From Helianthus annuus (Eukaryota > Streptophyta > Magnoliopsida > Asterales > Asteraceae): a stretch of 64,000 nucleotides of DNA. The stretch spans positions 82,245,657-82,309,656 of the forward strand of contig NC_035449.2 of assembly GCF_002127325.2 (NCBI RefSeq), given 5' to 3'. The notes below the pieces were generated by a model, which searched no databases, had not been told where the DNA came from, and saw only the letters and a program-made list of their open reading frames with translations. Positions 1 through 12,347 of the stretch are shown here, piece by piece; position 1 is the first letter of the stretch, and every line of letters begins with the position of its first letter. A program made the translations under genes and the position numbers.

Positions 1-3000
1 CCCCGTGCCTGGAGACTACTTCCTTTAAATAGATTTCTGCCAAGGTAGAAAACTTGTCCGTTTCCTTAATGGCCAAAAAGTGTGCAGACTTAGTCAATCG
101 ATCTACTATCACCCAAATAGTATCATTCCCGCGTTGAGATCTAGGTAGCCCTGTAACAAAATCCATGGAAATCTGTTCCCATTTCCATTTCGGGATTTCG
201 GGTTGCTGTAGTAGGCCTGCTGGTTTCTGATACTCGATCTTGACTCTTGCGCAGGTCAAACATTTGCCAACATAGGCTGCTATGTGGGCTTTCATGCCAG
301 GCCACCAGTAAGTGGTTTTCAAGTCGTGGTACATCTTATCTGCACCAGGATGTACTGAATAACGGGACTTATGGGCTTCGTCCCTTACAAGCTCTCGTAG
401 ATCTCCGTAGAGTGGGACCCAAATGCGCCCTGCCACATAGTAGGCGCCGTCCTCTTTCTGTTCTAGTTGCTGTCTCGATCCTCGCAGGGACTCAGCCCTG
501 ATGTTTTCTGGTTTCAGAGCTTCAATCTGAGCATTTCGAATCTGGGTAGGGAGACTAGACTGGATGGTAAGTTGTAATGCTCGCACGCGCCGTGGTATAG
601 TGTCCTTTCGGCTGAGGGCGTCTGCCACGACATTGGCCTTGCCCGGATGATACTTGATGGCGCATTCGTAATCATTCAGGAGTTCAACCCATCGATGTTG
701 TCGCATGTTTAACTCCTTCTGCTTAAAGATATGCTCGAGACTCCTGTGATCGGTGTAAATGGTGCACTTGGTACCGTACAGGTAATGTCTCCATATCTTA
801 AGCGCAAATATCACTGCTCCTAGTTCCAAGTCGTGTGTTGTGTAATTCCTTTCATGTGTCTTAAGTTGCCGAGAGGCGTAAGCAATAACTTTCTCGCGTT
901 GCATCAACACGCAACCGAGTCCATGAATAGACGCATCACAGTAAACCACAAAGTCGTCAGTGCCTTCAGGTAACGAGAGAATAGGAGCACTGCAGAGGTT
1001 ATCCTTAAGCCTCTGAAAAGCAGATTCCTGTGCTTCATTCCACTTGTAGGTGACGCCTTTCTGAGTGAGTGTAGTGAGGGGTTGTGCAATCTTTGAGAAT
1101 CCCTGAATGAATCTGCGGTAGTAACCTGCCAATCCCAAGAATTGGCGAACTTCAGTGGGAGTCTTAGGGGTAGGCCAATTCTTTATAGAGTCGATCTTAG
1201 CTGGGTCGACGTGGATTCCATCCTTGTTAACCACGTGCCCAAGGAAATGGACTTCTCGAAGCCAGAAGTCGCATTTCGAGAACTTGGCGTACAGTTGCTC
1301 ATTGCGAAGGAGTTCGAGGATAAGGCGTAGGTGCTGTTCATGCTCTTCCTGACTTTTCGAGTAGATCAAGATGTCGTCTATAAACACAATCACGAACTTG
1401 TCGAGGTAGGGTTTGCATACTCGGTTCATAAGATCCATGAACACTGCAGGGGCGTTGGTCATTCCGAAGGGCATAACGAGGAATTCATAATGACCATAAC
1501 GAGTTCTGAATGCAGTCTTGGAAATATCTTCATTACGGACCCTTAACTGATGGTAGCCTGATCGCAGATCAATCTTAGAATAGTAGCTTGATCCTTGCAG
1601 TTGATCAAACAAATCGTCGATTCGCGGGAGAGGGTAACGATTCTTGATGGTAACCTTGTTCAACTCACGATAGTCTATGCACATTCGGAACGTGCCATCC
1701 TTCTTCTTAACAAAGAGTACCGGTGCTCCCCAGGGTGACGAACTAGGGCGGATAAACCCTTTATCCATAAGTTCCTGTAGTTGAGTAGAGAGTTCCTTCA
1801 ATTCTGCGGGGGCTAGTCGATAAGGCGCACGAGCTATAGGCGCTGCTCCGGGAGCTAGCTCGATTTGGAATTCGACCTGACGATGGGGAGGGAGTCCAGG
1901 TAATTCCTCAGGAAATACCTCGGGGTAGTCGCGTACTACTGGAAAGTCTTCAATCCTCTTTTCCTTTTCCTGCGTGTTGGTGACAAGTGCCAAGATAGCG
2001 GTGTGCCCTTTCCGTAAACACTTCTGGGCCTTCAAGAACGAGATAATGCCGGAGATTTCTCCACTTTTGCCACCTTGTACAATGAGGGGTTTGTCAGAAC
2101 GGCGAGGAATACGAACTGCTTTCTCTTGACAGAGGATCTCAGCACGATGCTTGGATAACCAATCCATACCAATAACGACGTCGAAGCTTCCAAGAGTAAC
2201 AGGGAAAAGATCGATACTAAATGTCTGACCAGACAACTCTAGTTTGCAGCTTTTGACAACATGCGAGGCCTCGATGTTTCTACCATTAGCTAACTCGACG
2301 ATATGAGGAGAACTTAGTAACGAAAGCGGACGCTTAAGCTTCTTACTAATACGTAGGGATACATAACTAGCATCGGCACCGGAATCAAATAACACAGAAA
2401 CATAACGATCATCGAGTAGGAACTTACCCGCCACGACATTGGGGTCATTCCTTGCTTCACCAGCTCCAATCACAAAAGCTCTTCCTCTAGCACCATTCCC
2501 AGCATTGTTGTTCTGATTGTTGTTCCCAGCTCCCTGATTATTGTTGCGATTCTGGTTCAGCTCAGGACAATCCTTCTTAAAGTGCCCCTCAGCTCCACAC
2601 TTAAAACATGCCCGGTTGTTTCCCTGCTGCTGTTGCTGTTGAGGTTGTTGCTGGTTCTGTCTAGCTGGGAACTGACTTCTACAATCCTTGGCCTCATGCC
2701 CCATTTTGTTACATCGCTGACACTGGCCCTTCACACACTGCCCGCTGTGATGTCGATTGCACTTGTTGCACTTGGGGTGGTTTCCACGATAGCCACCCTG
2801 TTGTTGAGCGCCCTTGTTGTTTTCGGTTTTCCTTTGTTGTGCTGGGGCCTGAGTGGGGTTAGCATCCTTGCTTTGACTTCCTTCCCACTTACGCTTGCTG
2901 TCATTAGAAGTTCCGACAGTAGCACCGATCCTTTTGGGCAACCTGCCCTCTTCTACAGCCTGATCAGTAAGTTTGTGAGCAAGTCGAACAATCGGCTGAA

Positions 3001-3688
3001 TGGTAGTGTGGTTGGCTGAAGTGACATGGCTTCGAATTTCTGGAGCCAAACCCTTGATGTACAGTTCGATCCTTCGGTACATTGGTCGAGACATGTTTGG
3101 GCAGAGAGCAGCATAGTCGTTGGACAGCTTGGTGTAAGTCTCAATCTCTGACCCAACCATCTTGAGCTCATAGTACTCATTCTCAAGCTTGTGGATGTCA
3201 TCCCGGTGACAGTATTCATCCTTAATCATATCCTTGAAATCCTCCCACGCAGTAGCATTTGCAGTTTCCAACCCAAACATCTGAATCTGCGCCTTCCACC
3301 AAGAAAGCGCGCTTCCTTCAAGCGTAGCAGTAGCAAACTTCACCCAGTTCGCAGGGGGACACTTGCAAACAGCAAAAACAGCTTCAATTTTCTCAATCCA
3401 ATGCAGAAGACCTATGGCACCCTCAGTGCCGTTGAAAGGGAGAGGCTTGCAATCCATGAAAGTTTTGAAAGTACACACTGGTGGTTGCGCAGGCGCATGC
3501 TGACCTGTTCGTGAGAAGCGAAGCGTATAGGTTTAGAGGCGAAAAGTCGATGTGGCGGTAGGATCTAAACATCCTAAAACAACGAGCTTACCTATAGGGT
3601 GAGCCGCAAAAGCCGCAGCCACTGTGTTGAGCAGGTTAGTGAACTGAGCCTGCGTCATGTTAATGTTTCCTCTTCCACGTCCACTCAT
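1..3688 (-). CDS. Ty3/gypsy gag-pol polyprotein (element 1), cut by left window edge
   Basis: Polyprotein of an LTR retrotransposon: capsid, protease, reverse transcriptase, RNase H and integrase. I checked every codon from 3504 to 1 and found no stop, so more than 1160 codons are open and the frame runs off the window. Order on the minus strand: MSGRGRGN start at 3688, gag core (about 3480-2950), two or three CCHC zinc knuckles (CNKCNRHH and [14 protein letters not shown], about 2790-2570), protease [10 protein letters not shown] (near 2380), [10 protein letters not shown] (near 2150), RT with CIDYRELNK (near 1670) and [10 protein letters not shown] (near 1370), RNase [12 protein letters not shown] (near 920) and [12 protein letters not shown] (near 630), integrase HHCC (about 330-240) and DRLTKSAHF (near 90). 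An in-frame ATG also lies at 3697. The only in-frame stop lies inside 3505-3591, a putative intron. A chromodomain, if present, would be off the window. Confidence 0.93.
3505..3591 (-). other. putative 87-nt intron in the 5' part of gag
   Basis: The frame starting at 3688 meets a TAA inside this segment. The segment starts AG|GTAAGC and ends GAACAG|GT, both good plant splice sites, and has a CTAAAC branch-like site about 20-25 nt before the acceptor. Removing it joins ...HPIG directly to QHAPAQPP, the usual gag sequence, in frame. As 87 is a multiple of 3, only the TAA and not a frameshift makes it non-coding. Alternative: a small insertion carrying a stop. Splicing is inference. Confidence 0.6.
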
Positions 3689-3965
3689 TGTCTTCATAAC
3701 CAGAAAACACAGTATGAGTGTGATGCCGTAGTGTAACGAGAATGAGATAGAAGAGAGAGGTGTATCTATCTAGTTTAGGCACACTAGTACGTATAGCATA
3801 ACAGGAAACATAAAGTAAACAACAAGTAAACACTGGTCCGAGCTATGAGGTCAAAAGTGTCGAGCCTTGCACTTGGAGTGTAGTGTCGTCGCGAGTCACG
3901 GGTTATAGTCTGGTTTTCTCCAAAAAGATTTTCCCCTTTTTAAAACCAAGTTCACTATAACCAAT

Positions 3966-3978
3966 GGCTCTGATACCA
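3966..3978 (-). other. primer-binding site of element 1 (tRNA-iMet type)
   Basis: Minus strand reads TGGTATCAGAGCC, complementary to the 3' end of plant initiator tRNA-Met. It lies 3 bases inside the end of the LTR (...GGGTGTGACA). The roughly 280-base leader between it and the gag ATG (3689-3965) holds nothing else I recognise. Confidence 0.9.
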
Positions 3979-5080
3979 ATCTGTCACACCCCCAAAATCC
4001 ACCTGCGGATAACACCCGCTTCGAGGGCGTGACTGACCAGGATCCAGCCACCAATTATACCGAAAACTTAAGTTGATAACAAAAGTAATACTTACTATTC
4101 ATAACTTAGCAAATATTAAGTCCAGAGTTTAAAGTTTTAAGTTCAAAATAGTAACAAGTAGCGGAAGCATAAGTAAGGGAGTTTAAAACAAAGTTCATGA
4201 TTCAAAATAAGGTAACACCCAACACAAGGGTGAACAGACACTACACGTTCCCAAGCTGCAAGCTCCTTCGTCACTGGTTACCTGCAAAGCATGCAGTAAG
4301 GGGTCAACAATAATGCTGAGTGAGTTCACTAGTTGTCCAGTTTTAATTACTAAAAACTTTGTTTCACCGGTTAAATTATCCGTTTATACATGCCCTGGGG
4401 AGCTACCCCAAAAGTTAGCGACTAAACTGTTTTTCCAATACCGAACACTAGGTAACCGTTGCGTATCCGCAGGATGCCCCGATGTCAATGTTCTATCATC
4501 ATTGACGGATTTCTGAGTACATTAGTTCACGACCGTCCCAAACCAGGGCACGGTGTGAGGCTGGTAAACACCTAAATAGCGCTATCAACTAAATACCCGT
4601 TCGCCTAACCCGGCGACTAATCGGTATTTGTAGTAGGGACTTGAGTGATAGAGTTTCGTTTAGTGCCGTTAGTTGCAATCCGTATAAACAGTAATTAACC
4701 AAAAGGTTTCCCAATACCCGGGAAGGAAAAGTAAGTTTTGTTCCCAATAACTAGGGAAGGTATGTAAATGGTATCCCCTTTTACCAGGGGATAGGGTTGT
4801 TAGTCCCGTGTCCCAAACCACCGGGACGCATGCTTTTAAGTTGTGAACTCACCTTGGGTTGCTCGGTAGGTTTAGGTTACTTGTCAATCACGTTGGTCAC
4901 CACGTCCTAACATGGTTACCGGTATAGGTCAGGTTCGGTATACAAGCATTCACGTAAAACACATACAGGTACGTAACACGCATACAAGTAACACAGTCAA
5001 ACAGAACACAGCAACACATAGTCCACTTAACAGCTAGCCCAAGTTAACACAGAATGGCCCAATAACCAAAATGGACAGCC

Positions 5081-5312
5081 CACTCGCAACCAGCTGGTCT
5101 CGAGTCGCAACCAGGTGGTCTCGGCTTGTCACGCTGTGGTTGCGAGTCGCAACCGTGGTCTCGAGTTGTCACGTTTTGGTTGCGAGTCGCAACGGCGTGG
5201 TCTCGAGTCGCAATCTCGTGGTTTCGAGTTGTCCTGCTATGGTTGCGAGTCGCAACCGTGTGGTTTCGAGTCGGAGTGCTGTGGTTGCGAGTCGTAATGT
5301 CGTGGTTGCGAG
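5081..5312 (-). repeat. GC-rich array of GTTGCGAGTCGCAAC-type units in LTR of element 1
   Basis: About ten imperfect units alternate a near-palindrome (GTTGCGAGTCGCAAC and variants) with TGGTCTCGAGT. They stand out sharply from the AT-rich LTR around them. The array lies downstream of the presumed start of transcription and uses the same motif as the block upstream of the TATA box at 6143-6187. Confidence 0.85.
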
Positions 5313-6068
5313 TCGGAAACTGTCATTTTCATGTACACGTGATGATGCAGATGCATCAGTCCATTATGTACCAAGAATTCAGGCCCAAATCCGGAAATAA
5401 CCAATAAGATTTCTACAAACACTTTTCCTAATTTTGACCATTAAACCATATAGATCAAACTTTGCCATTTTTACATCTTCAAACCATATTCAAACAAGTT
5501 CATGTAGTGTTCATAGTTTTCTAGGGTTTTTATATCCAACAAATCCATATATTCATGAACCAAAAATCACATATTTTTAACAAGATCATGATGCACAAAC
5601 AAGAAAACATACATTTTATAATCTTGAACATAGTTTTGGTTGGCATAATCATTCCTAAATCACTATACTTTAGCCATCTTTAAACATGTTATATGAGGGT
5701 TTTCACATATGACCAAACTTCACAAATCCTCCTAAAAATCATGTAAAATACTACTAACCAAGCGTTTTTCTAGTTCATATACATATCATTCAAGCAAGAA
5801 TACAAGGCATTTCTAGTTCATAATATTTCACAAATCTTATACACTAAGAAGATAACACTAACCGGTTATGAAAGGAGGGCCGAAAACAAAGAGAAGAGAA
5901 CCGAGAAGATGGAGTATACGAGTGATGGTCTTGACCGAGTCCTTGTCCGAAATCCTTGCTTGAACCGAAAGAGGAAGAAGAGTGGTGTTGTTGTTGAAGG
6001 TTACTAGTTGAGAGAATAGAAGTGTTGTGGGTTTGTGTGTTGTAACAAATGAGGGAAAGTGAGGAGAA

Positions 6069-6187
6069 GGTGGGATATATACATGGGGTGGTTTTCGGGT
6101 TGGGCTTGGGGTTTCGGCCCAAGCCGGTTACGGCTCAACGGCCCACTCGAGACCGAGTGGCCCACTCGCAACCGCCCGGTTGCGAGT
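6069..6187 (-). promoter_or_regulatory. LTR promoter of element 1: TATA box plus upstream inverted repeats
   Basis: Minus strand: TATA-like GTATATATC at 6074-6082. Upstream lie CCACTCG/CGAGTGG arms (6143-6160, 4-base spacer) and 11-base arms ACTCGCAACCG / CGGTTGCGAGT (6164-6187, 2-base spacer). Three GGCCCA (site II, TCP-type) motifs lie between about 6115 and 6165. TATA function is inferred from position and sequence. Confidence 0.6.
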
Positions 6188-6340
6188 CATGGTCTCGGGT
6201 CGTGGTTTCGGCTCTTATATATATATATATAATACATACATACATCACATATCATGCACAAAGGTCACGTTTTCATTTAATAATATTTATATACACAAAA
6301 TATTACAAGGTGATCGTTCGGAAAAACCTCGAGTGTCACA

Positions 6341-9300
6341 TCTGACATCTTCTCGGATGTATAAGTCTCACGAATCGGAATGAAGTGAGCACTTTTTGTC
6401 AATCTATCCACGACTACCCATATAGCATCAAATCCGCGATTGGTTTTGAGCAATTTGGTTAACAAATCCATCGTGATTTGTTCCCATTTCCAAACTAGGA
6501 TATCCAGCGGTTGCAACCTACCATATGGCTTTTGGTGCTCCGCTTTGACTTGTAAACAAGTCAGGCACTTCTCCACATATTTCACAATATCTCTTTTCAT
6601 TCCGGGCCACCAATAGTTTTGTTTTAAGTCATTATACATTTTGGTCGCCCCCGGATGAATCGAATAATGAGATTTATGGGCCTCGTCAAGTAGACGCACC
6701 TTGGCCCCACACGTATTTGGAACCCAAATTCTCCCAAATCGAGTTTTCAATCCTTGGTTATCATCCTCCAGGTCTTTTAGCTGCCCAACTATCCTTTCCT
6801 TCTTCACATTTTCTTCCTTGATTGCTTCAATTTGAGATTTTCGGATTTGTTCAAGCAAACCCGATGTCATAATTAATTGCATCTATCGTACTCGAATAGG
6901 CGTATAATCTGTCTTTCGGCTCAACGCGTCTGCCACTACATTAGCCTTCCCGGGGTGGTAATGTATTTCACAATCAAAGTCTTTGACAGTTTCTAACCAC
7001 CGCCTCTGCGTCATATTTAATTCCTTCTGATTGAAGAGATACTTTAAGCTTTTGTGGTCGGTAAAGATAGTGCACTTCACCCCATACAAGTAATGCCTCC
7101 ATATCTTCAAGGCAAACACCACTGCTGCCAACTCGAGGTCGTGGGTAGGATATCTCTTCTCATGAGTCTTTAGCTGCCTCGGGGCATAGGCTATAACTTT
7201 GCCCCGTTGCATCAAAACGCAGCCAAGTCCCGAATGCGATGCATCCGAGTAAACTACCATATCCTCCGTCCCATCCGGTAATGACAATACCGGTGCATGG
7301 GTCAATTTCTCCTTGAGCGTTTGGAATGCCCTTTCTTGATCCTCGGCCCAAATAAACTTTTCATCCTTTCATGTTAGTTTGGTCAACGGCATAGCAATTT
7401 TGGAGAAATCTTGTATGAATCTCCGATAATAACCCGCAAGCCCCAAGAAGCTTCTGATTTCCGAAGGATTCTTTGGTGGAGTCCATTTTGACACAGCTTC
7501 TATCTTTGACGGATCTACTAACACCCCGTTTGCACTAATAATGTGCCCAAGAAATTGCACTTCTCGTAACCAGAAGGCACATTTTGAGAATTTTGCATAC
7601 AATTTCTCTTTCCTGAGCGTCTCCAACACTTCACGCAAATGACTTGCGTGTTCCGCTTCATTCTTGGAGTATATCAAGATGTCATCAATGAACACTATTA
7701 CTGACTTGTCTAGCATGGGTTTGCAAACCCGGTTCATGAGATCCATCAAAGCCGCGGGTGCATTAGTTAACCCAAAGGACATCACGAGAAACTCGTAATG
7801 CCCGTACCGTGTACGGAAAGCCGTTTTTGGTACATCCTCCTCTTTGACTTTTAACTGATGATACCCCGATCTTAGGTCGATTTTTGAGAACCAACTTGCA
7901 CCTTGTAATTGGTCAAATAGGTCATCAATCCGTGAGTTTATTCAACTCCCGGTAATCAATGCACATACGCATGCTCCCGTCCTTCTTTCTCACGAATAAT
8001 ACCGGTGCACCCCATGGAGACACACTTGGCCGAATAAATCCCTTATCTAGCAATTCTTGATTTTGGGACAACAATTCTTGCAATTCTGATGGCGCTAACC
8101 GATACGACGCCTTAGCCACGGGTTTCGCGCCCGGAATCAATTCGATTCCGAACTCTACCTCCCGCTCTGGCGGTATTCCCGGTAATTCTTCCGGAAACAC
8201 ATCGGCGTATTCACGTACCACTGGTACGTCTTCAATTCTCGGCGTCTCTTTATCAGGTTCGTTAGCGTATATCATAAATGCTTTACATCCTTGCCTCATA
8301 AGTTTATGAGCTTTTAATATTGAGCACATAACGGGACTGCCCCCTTTTTCGCCATAGATGGTGACTTGCTTTCCACTTGGAGATGTCAATTTTATCTCCT
8401 TACGGGAACATATCACTTCTGCACGATGTCGAGCTAACCAATCCATCCCGACCACTACTTGGAATTCTCCCATCGACATAGGGATCAAGTCTATTAAATA
8501 TTCCTCACCATCAATGTTTATTTTGCAATCTTGACAAACATCACATACAAGGAAACTTTTATTATCACCTATTTCTACCTCTAATGGCATAGGCAATTTT
8601 GTTAGCACAAAAGAAGGATGTCGAATAAATCCATGTGAAAAAAAAGATTTATTCGCACCCGTATCAAATAGCACACGTGCAGGAATTGAGTTTATAGCAA
8701 ATATACCTGAAACCACATCGGGTTCCACCTTTGCTTCTGCTGCTGTTAACTGGAAGGATCTTGCTTTTGCTCTTGGTGTCTCACTACGCGTATCCTTGTC
8801 ATCTTTCTTTCCAATCAACTCCGGGCACTCAGATTTCTTGTGACCCAGCTGATAACATTTGTAACACACCGACACCTTCCCCGAGCACAACGCAGCCGTG
8901 TGCCCGGTTTTCCCACAAATAGGACACGGCTTGTCCTTAAACCGGCACTCACCCTTGTGCCCTTTCCCGCATATCTTGCAGCTTGATGACCCACTTTTTC
9001 CTTCTTGTCTCTTTGAGGATTCGTTCGGACGTGCCTTTTTCGTTGGGCTTGGGTTGACTACCTGTGCCCTTCTTTCGCCTCTTTCTATCTGTTTCTTCAA
9101 CTCTATCTCCCGTTCCCGAGCAACGTTTATAATTTCGGTGAGAGTCTCATACTTAGACGGAGTCATAAACTCCCTATACTCGGCGCTCAGCATATTATAA
9201 TAATAATATATTTTCTTCTCTTCATTCGTTATGAGATCATCACAAAACTTCATTTTATCCATGAACGTTCCCGTGATTTTATCGATAGATTCACCCTTGT

Positions 9301-9829
9301 GTCGAAGCTACATAAATTCTTCCTTGATTTTGTTTATGATTGCCTTGGGACTATGATGTTTAAGAAACGACGTCTTAAACTCGTCCCATGTCATAGCCTT
9401 AGCCGCTTCACTTCCGATCTCTTTCTTCTTGTTATCCCACCAATCTTTCGCCTGACCCCTTAACTGACCCGTGCCATAAGCCACGAAGTCATCCTCATCA
9501 CAATGGGTCCTTTCAAATACTCCCTCCATATCACTTAGCCACCGTTGGCATATTATCGGGTCAACCTCCCCATTGTAGATTGGCGGTTTACACACCATGA
9601 ACTCTTTATAAGAACAAGATTTTCGTCCTCCCGACTTCTCCTTTGCTAAATTGGTATTATCCTCCAATTTCTTGATCCTTTCTTCCACCACTGATAATAC
9701 CGTGTTTTGGATTTTGTCGATGAAACCCGACAAACTATTTTCGATTGCCTTTCCTACCTCCTCAGCAATCACTTCTCTTGTTTGTTCGGTGACTCTTGGC
9801 ACCGTATCATCATTACCTTTATCCGTCAT
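6341..9829 (-). pseudogene. Ty3/gypsy gag-pol of element 2, broken
   Basis: Gag starts MTDKGNDD at 9829 and has an intact retrotransposon gag core. Cysteine-rich knuckles [26 protein letters not shown] and [14 protein letters not shown] lie at about 8995-8820. Protease [10 protein letters not shown] is near 8680, RT near 8000-7500 with [10 protein letters not shown], RNase H 7305-6886 and integrase HHCC 6720-6560. Damage: TAG at 9308-9310 in gag; a loss of about 25 nt at 7925, where the RT motif after RELNKLT is missing and the frame shifts; TGA at 7369-7371 between RT and RNase H; TAG at 6883-6885 before integrase; and truncation in integrase at 6341 by the LTR of element 1. It cannot make a full polyprotein. 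Confidence 0.93.
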
Positions 9830-10107
9830 CTTTAACTGAAATGTTTACATAGAGCGTAAAACATTTCATCTATGGCATATGATTTATTTACTTCGGTTTA
9901 TTCAAGTTCATAACTTGTTTTCACCGTTCTCATTTAATACACTTTCCGGGTTTGAGTGTGTTAACACACTCTTCCCATGCATATCAATTCATTATTTCCC
10001 TTTTTATACTAAGTAATTCTACTTTAGAACAATTAACTCTTACCGGATGCTTGATCAAGCTTGAACCGAACACACTTGTTAACAACCTTGAGCTGTGATT
10101 ACCAACT
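9830..10107 (-). other. 5' leader and degenerate primer-binding site of element 2
   Basis: Non-coding leader between LTR and gag. Minus strand at 10090-10104 reads TGGTAATCACAGCTC, a degenerate form of the tRNA-iMet site. Two perfect palindromes lie here: an 18-mer (GAGTGTGTTAACACACTC, 9954-9971) and GCTTGATCAAGC near 10050, possible RNA dimer or hairpin sites (inference). Confidence 0.6.
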
Positions 10108-12347
10108 TGTAACACCCTTAGTATTTGGACGGAATATAACTAATAGTTATATTAGTTAAGGTACAAATCAGAGTTTATAAAAACTTTTTCTTCTTTTAAG
10201 GACCATACATACTTGTTGAATTACCAAAACCTTGTACAATAGTGCATAACAAGTTAAAAGTTAACCCTTTCTAGTAACTAATCACTAGTTTAAGGGATTT
10301 AAAACATGATTAACAAAAGTATTTATAACATAATAAAGTTCTAGACATAGTTATATTTAGTGCGAAAGCTTCAAAATGCGTGTTCGGTTCTTGACAACAT
10401 ACTTGATCACCATCCGGGGGAAACTCATCCATACCTAGGGTCAAACACTAAATACATTAGTTTTGGAATTGATTCATTACGTATAAATGGATTCTAACAA
10501 CACAAAGTAATAAACAAAATATGATTTTTGTTCTGGGTTCCACCGTAACTTACGGTGTCACCGTAAGTTACGGTGGACCTGGAATGTCCCTGGTTCTGTC
10601 GTAAAACAGGGGCTTCTCACCGTATCATTTTAATCTCCACCGTAAATTACGGTGGAACCGTAATTTACGGTGGACTCTGCATTCTTGCCCTTTAATTATT
10701 TTCCAACTTTTAAAGATCATAACTTTTTACTCGCTTGTCCGTTTTAGCCGATTCTTTTTCGTATGAGTCTGTAATAAAATTACGGATTCAACCATGTAAA
10801 TTTTTCATCGCAGAAACCGAGATACCGACAATCGGTTCACAATTTCCTTGTCTCAATTATCCAACCCATTAGTGAAAATGCATAGCACCTCCTCTCCATT
10901 CTTAAAAACTTTTAGACATAACTACCCAAATTCCCGGGCTCATAAAATTTGGTGTATTCGTGCCATTCCATGGCTTTGCGTTCCCTTAGGACCAATTACT
11001 TGTTTCTTCGGAATTCAAGCATTCCGTTTCAAACGACACTTTCATAGAGCTTCTATTGTTTGACCTGATATCTCGGGTTCTTAGTATTAAAATTAATATA
11101 GCCAATTTAATAGCGTGGTACAATCCACCACTTAACGAAATATGAGACTTTCAAGTCTCTATTCTCATGATTCTTTTTATAAAAGCATCTTTTGACACGT
11201 TTGGCTATTCAGTGAAAACTATCACTTTGTTGACATGCCAAGCTAATTTCCAAGTCCTTATTTTGACCCGTTTAATGGTCGAGTGTACTTCGTCACTTTA
11301 ACGACACATCAAATGCATCATTTACACTACAACATCAATTACATATCAAACAAAGCATTTAAGCATAATTTAACGGGACTAAAGTCACGCACCTTTAAAG
11401 CACACCTTTTCCGCGGGTATCACTTCCGGCGTGTCCACTTGACGTTCCGGATTCCTTGCCTAAAGAGTTCAATTCATAACAAGATTAGAACTCTTTCATA
11501 AGCTTTAACGCATTAATTCATAACATATACAAATCTGCGTTTTTAGCAATCTTTAACACTTTAACCCTCATTTAGGCGTTTTCTCAAACACCTTGCGGGT
11601 CAGATTTCTACATGATCTAAACCAAGTTCATAACTTGAAATTATCACTCAAATTAACTTCAATTAGACAATATACACATATTTTAACATCAACAATTTCA
11701 GAGATTATCTCACAATTTCAGTTTTCACTAGAACAAGAGTCTTAATCCTAGTGTTTATCAAGTTCTACTAACTTACTAATCACCCACTATAGTGATTTTG
11801 ATCCTTACAACTAACATGCAAGATTTTGACAAGAAATCATCCAGGGTTTGTCCCTAGACTTCACATTACATCCAATTTCATGTTTTACAACACATAATCA
11901 ATCTCAACCTTCGATTTCAATCACATTCAAGAATTTGAGTTGTATCAAAACAACCTAATTTGACATACCTTATGACCTCCTTGACGAGGAGATCACGATT
12001 CTATGTCCAGATTTCGATTACGACGTGATTTGAGCCTTCAATTTGAGAGTTTAGTAGAATTTAGGGTTGTGAAGGTGTGGGTGTCGCCCCTGTGGTTACT
12101 TGATCGACCAGGAACTCCAAAATGGGGTGTTTGGTCTTTATTTTACTAATTATTAGTAATTTAAGTTTCAATTTTGACAACCTAGGCCCCTCCACTCTTA
12201 TTTAGTTTATATCTTTGGCTTTTTAACTCATTCCTATGTTACTACAAGACTTCTAACTAACTGGGTTATTTATCCTAGTTAGTTTATTTTTGTTTATTAT
12301 ACACTTTATAATTCTAGTATAAAGTTTTGAAATTTCGGGATGTTACA
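10108..12347 (-). mobile_element. 5' LTR of Ty3 element 2 (about 2240 bp)
   Basis: Minus-strand ends TGTAACATCCC... and ...AGGGTGTTACA. The inner end abuts the degenerate primer-binding site, and beyond the outer end the sequence changes to the Ulp1-like gene region. A possible TATA box (TATAAAC, near 12200) is weak. No coding potential was recognised; small open frames are scattered and unconvincing. Confidence 0.8.
10541..10673 (-). repeat. paired ACCGTAA.TTACGGT inverted motifs in LTR of element 2
   Basis: CACCGTAACTTACGGTG (10541-10557) is followed at once by its exact reverse complement CACCGTAAGTTACGGTG (10559-10575). CCACCGTAAATTACGGTGG (10637-10655) is followed by a matching partner (10657-10673). 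Each unit is itself nearly palindromic. The array lies in the downstream (U5-side) part of the LTR. Confidence 0.85.

Larger units (their letters stand above)
3982..6340 (-). mobile_element. 5' LTR of Ty3 element 1 (2359 bp)
   Basis: On the minus strand the LTR runs TGTGACACTCG...GGGTGTGACA. The inner end is fixed by the primer-binding site. The outer end is fixed by the switch at 6340/6341 from LTR to the integrase coding sequence of element 2 (codons ...EKMS then LTR). Element 1 is therefore inserted in element 2. The 3' LTR and second target duplication are off the window. Apart from the promoter motifs and the GC-rich array listed separately, the LTR is AT-rich and non-coding; open frames across 5071-5422 are by-products of the array. 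Confidence 0.88.

Noticed and set aside
2582..3019. 145-aa plus-strand hydrophobic protein
   Set aside because: Antisense shadow of the intact gag frame of element 1.
5071..5422. Overlapping open frames on both strands and a possible CRISPR-like array
   Set aside because: Units are imperfect, not separated by unique equal-length spacers, and lie in a plant LTR.
8731..9200. Plus-strand frames of 63-100 aa
   Set aside because: Antisense shadows of the zinc-knuckle region of element 2.
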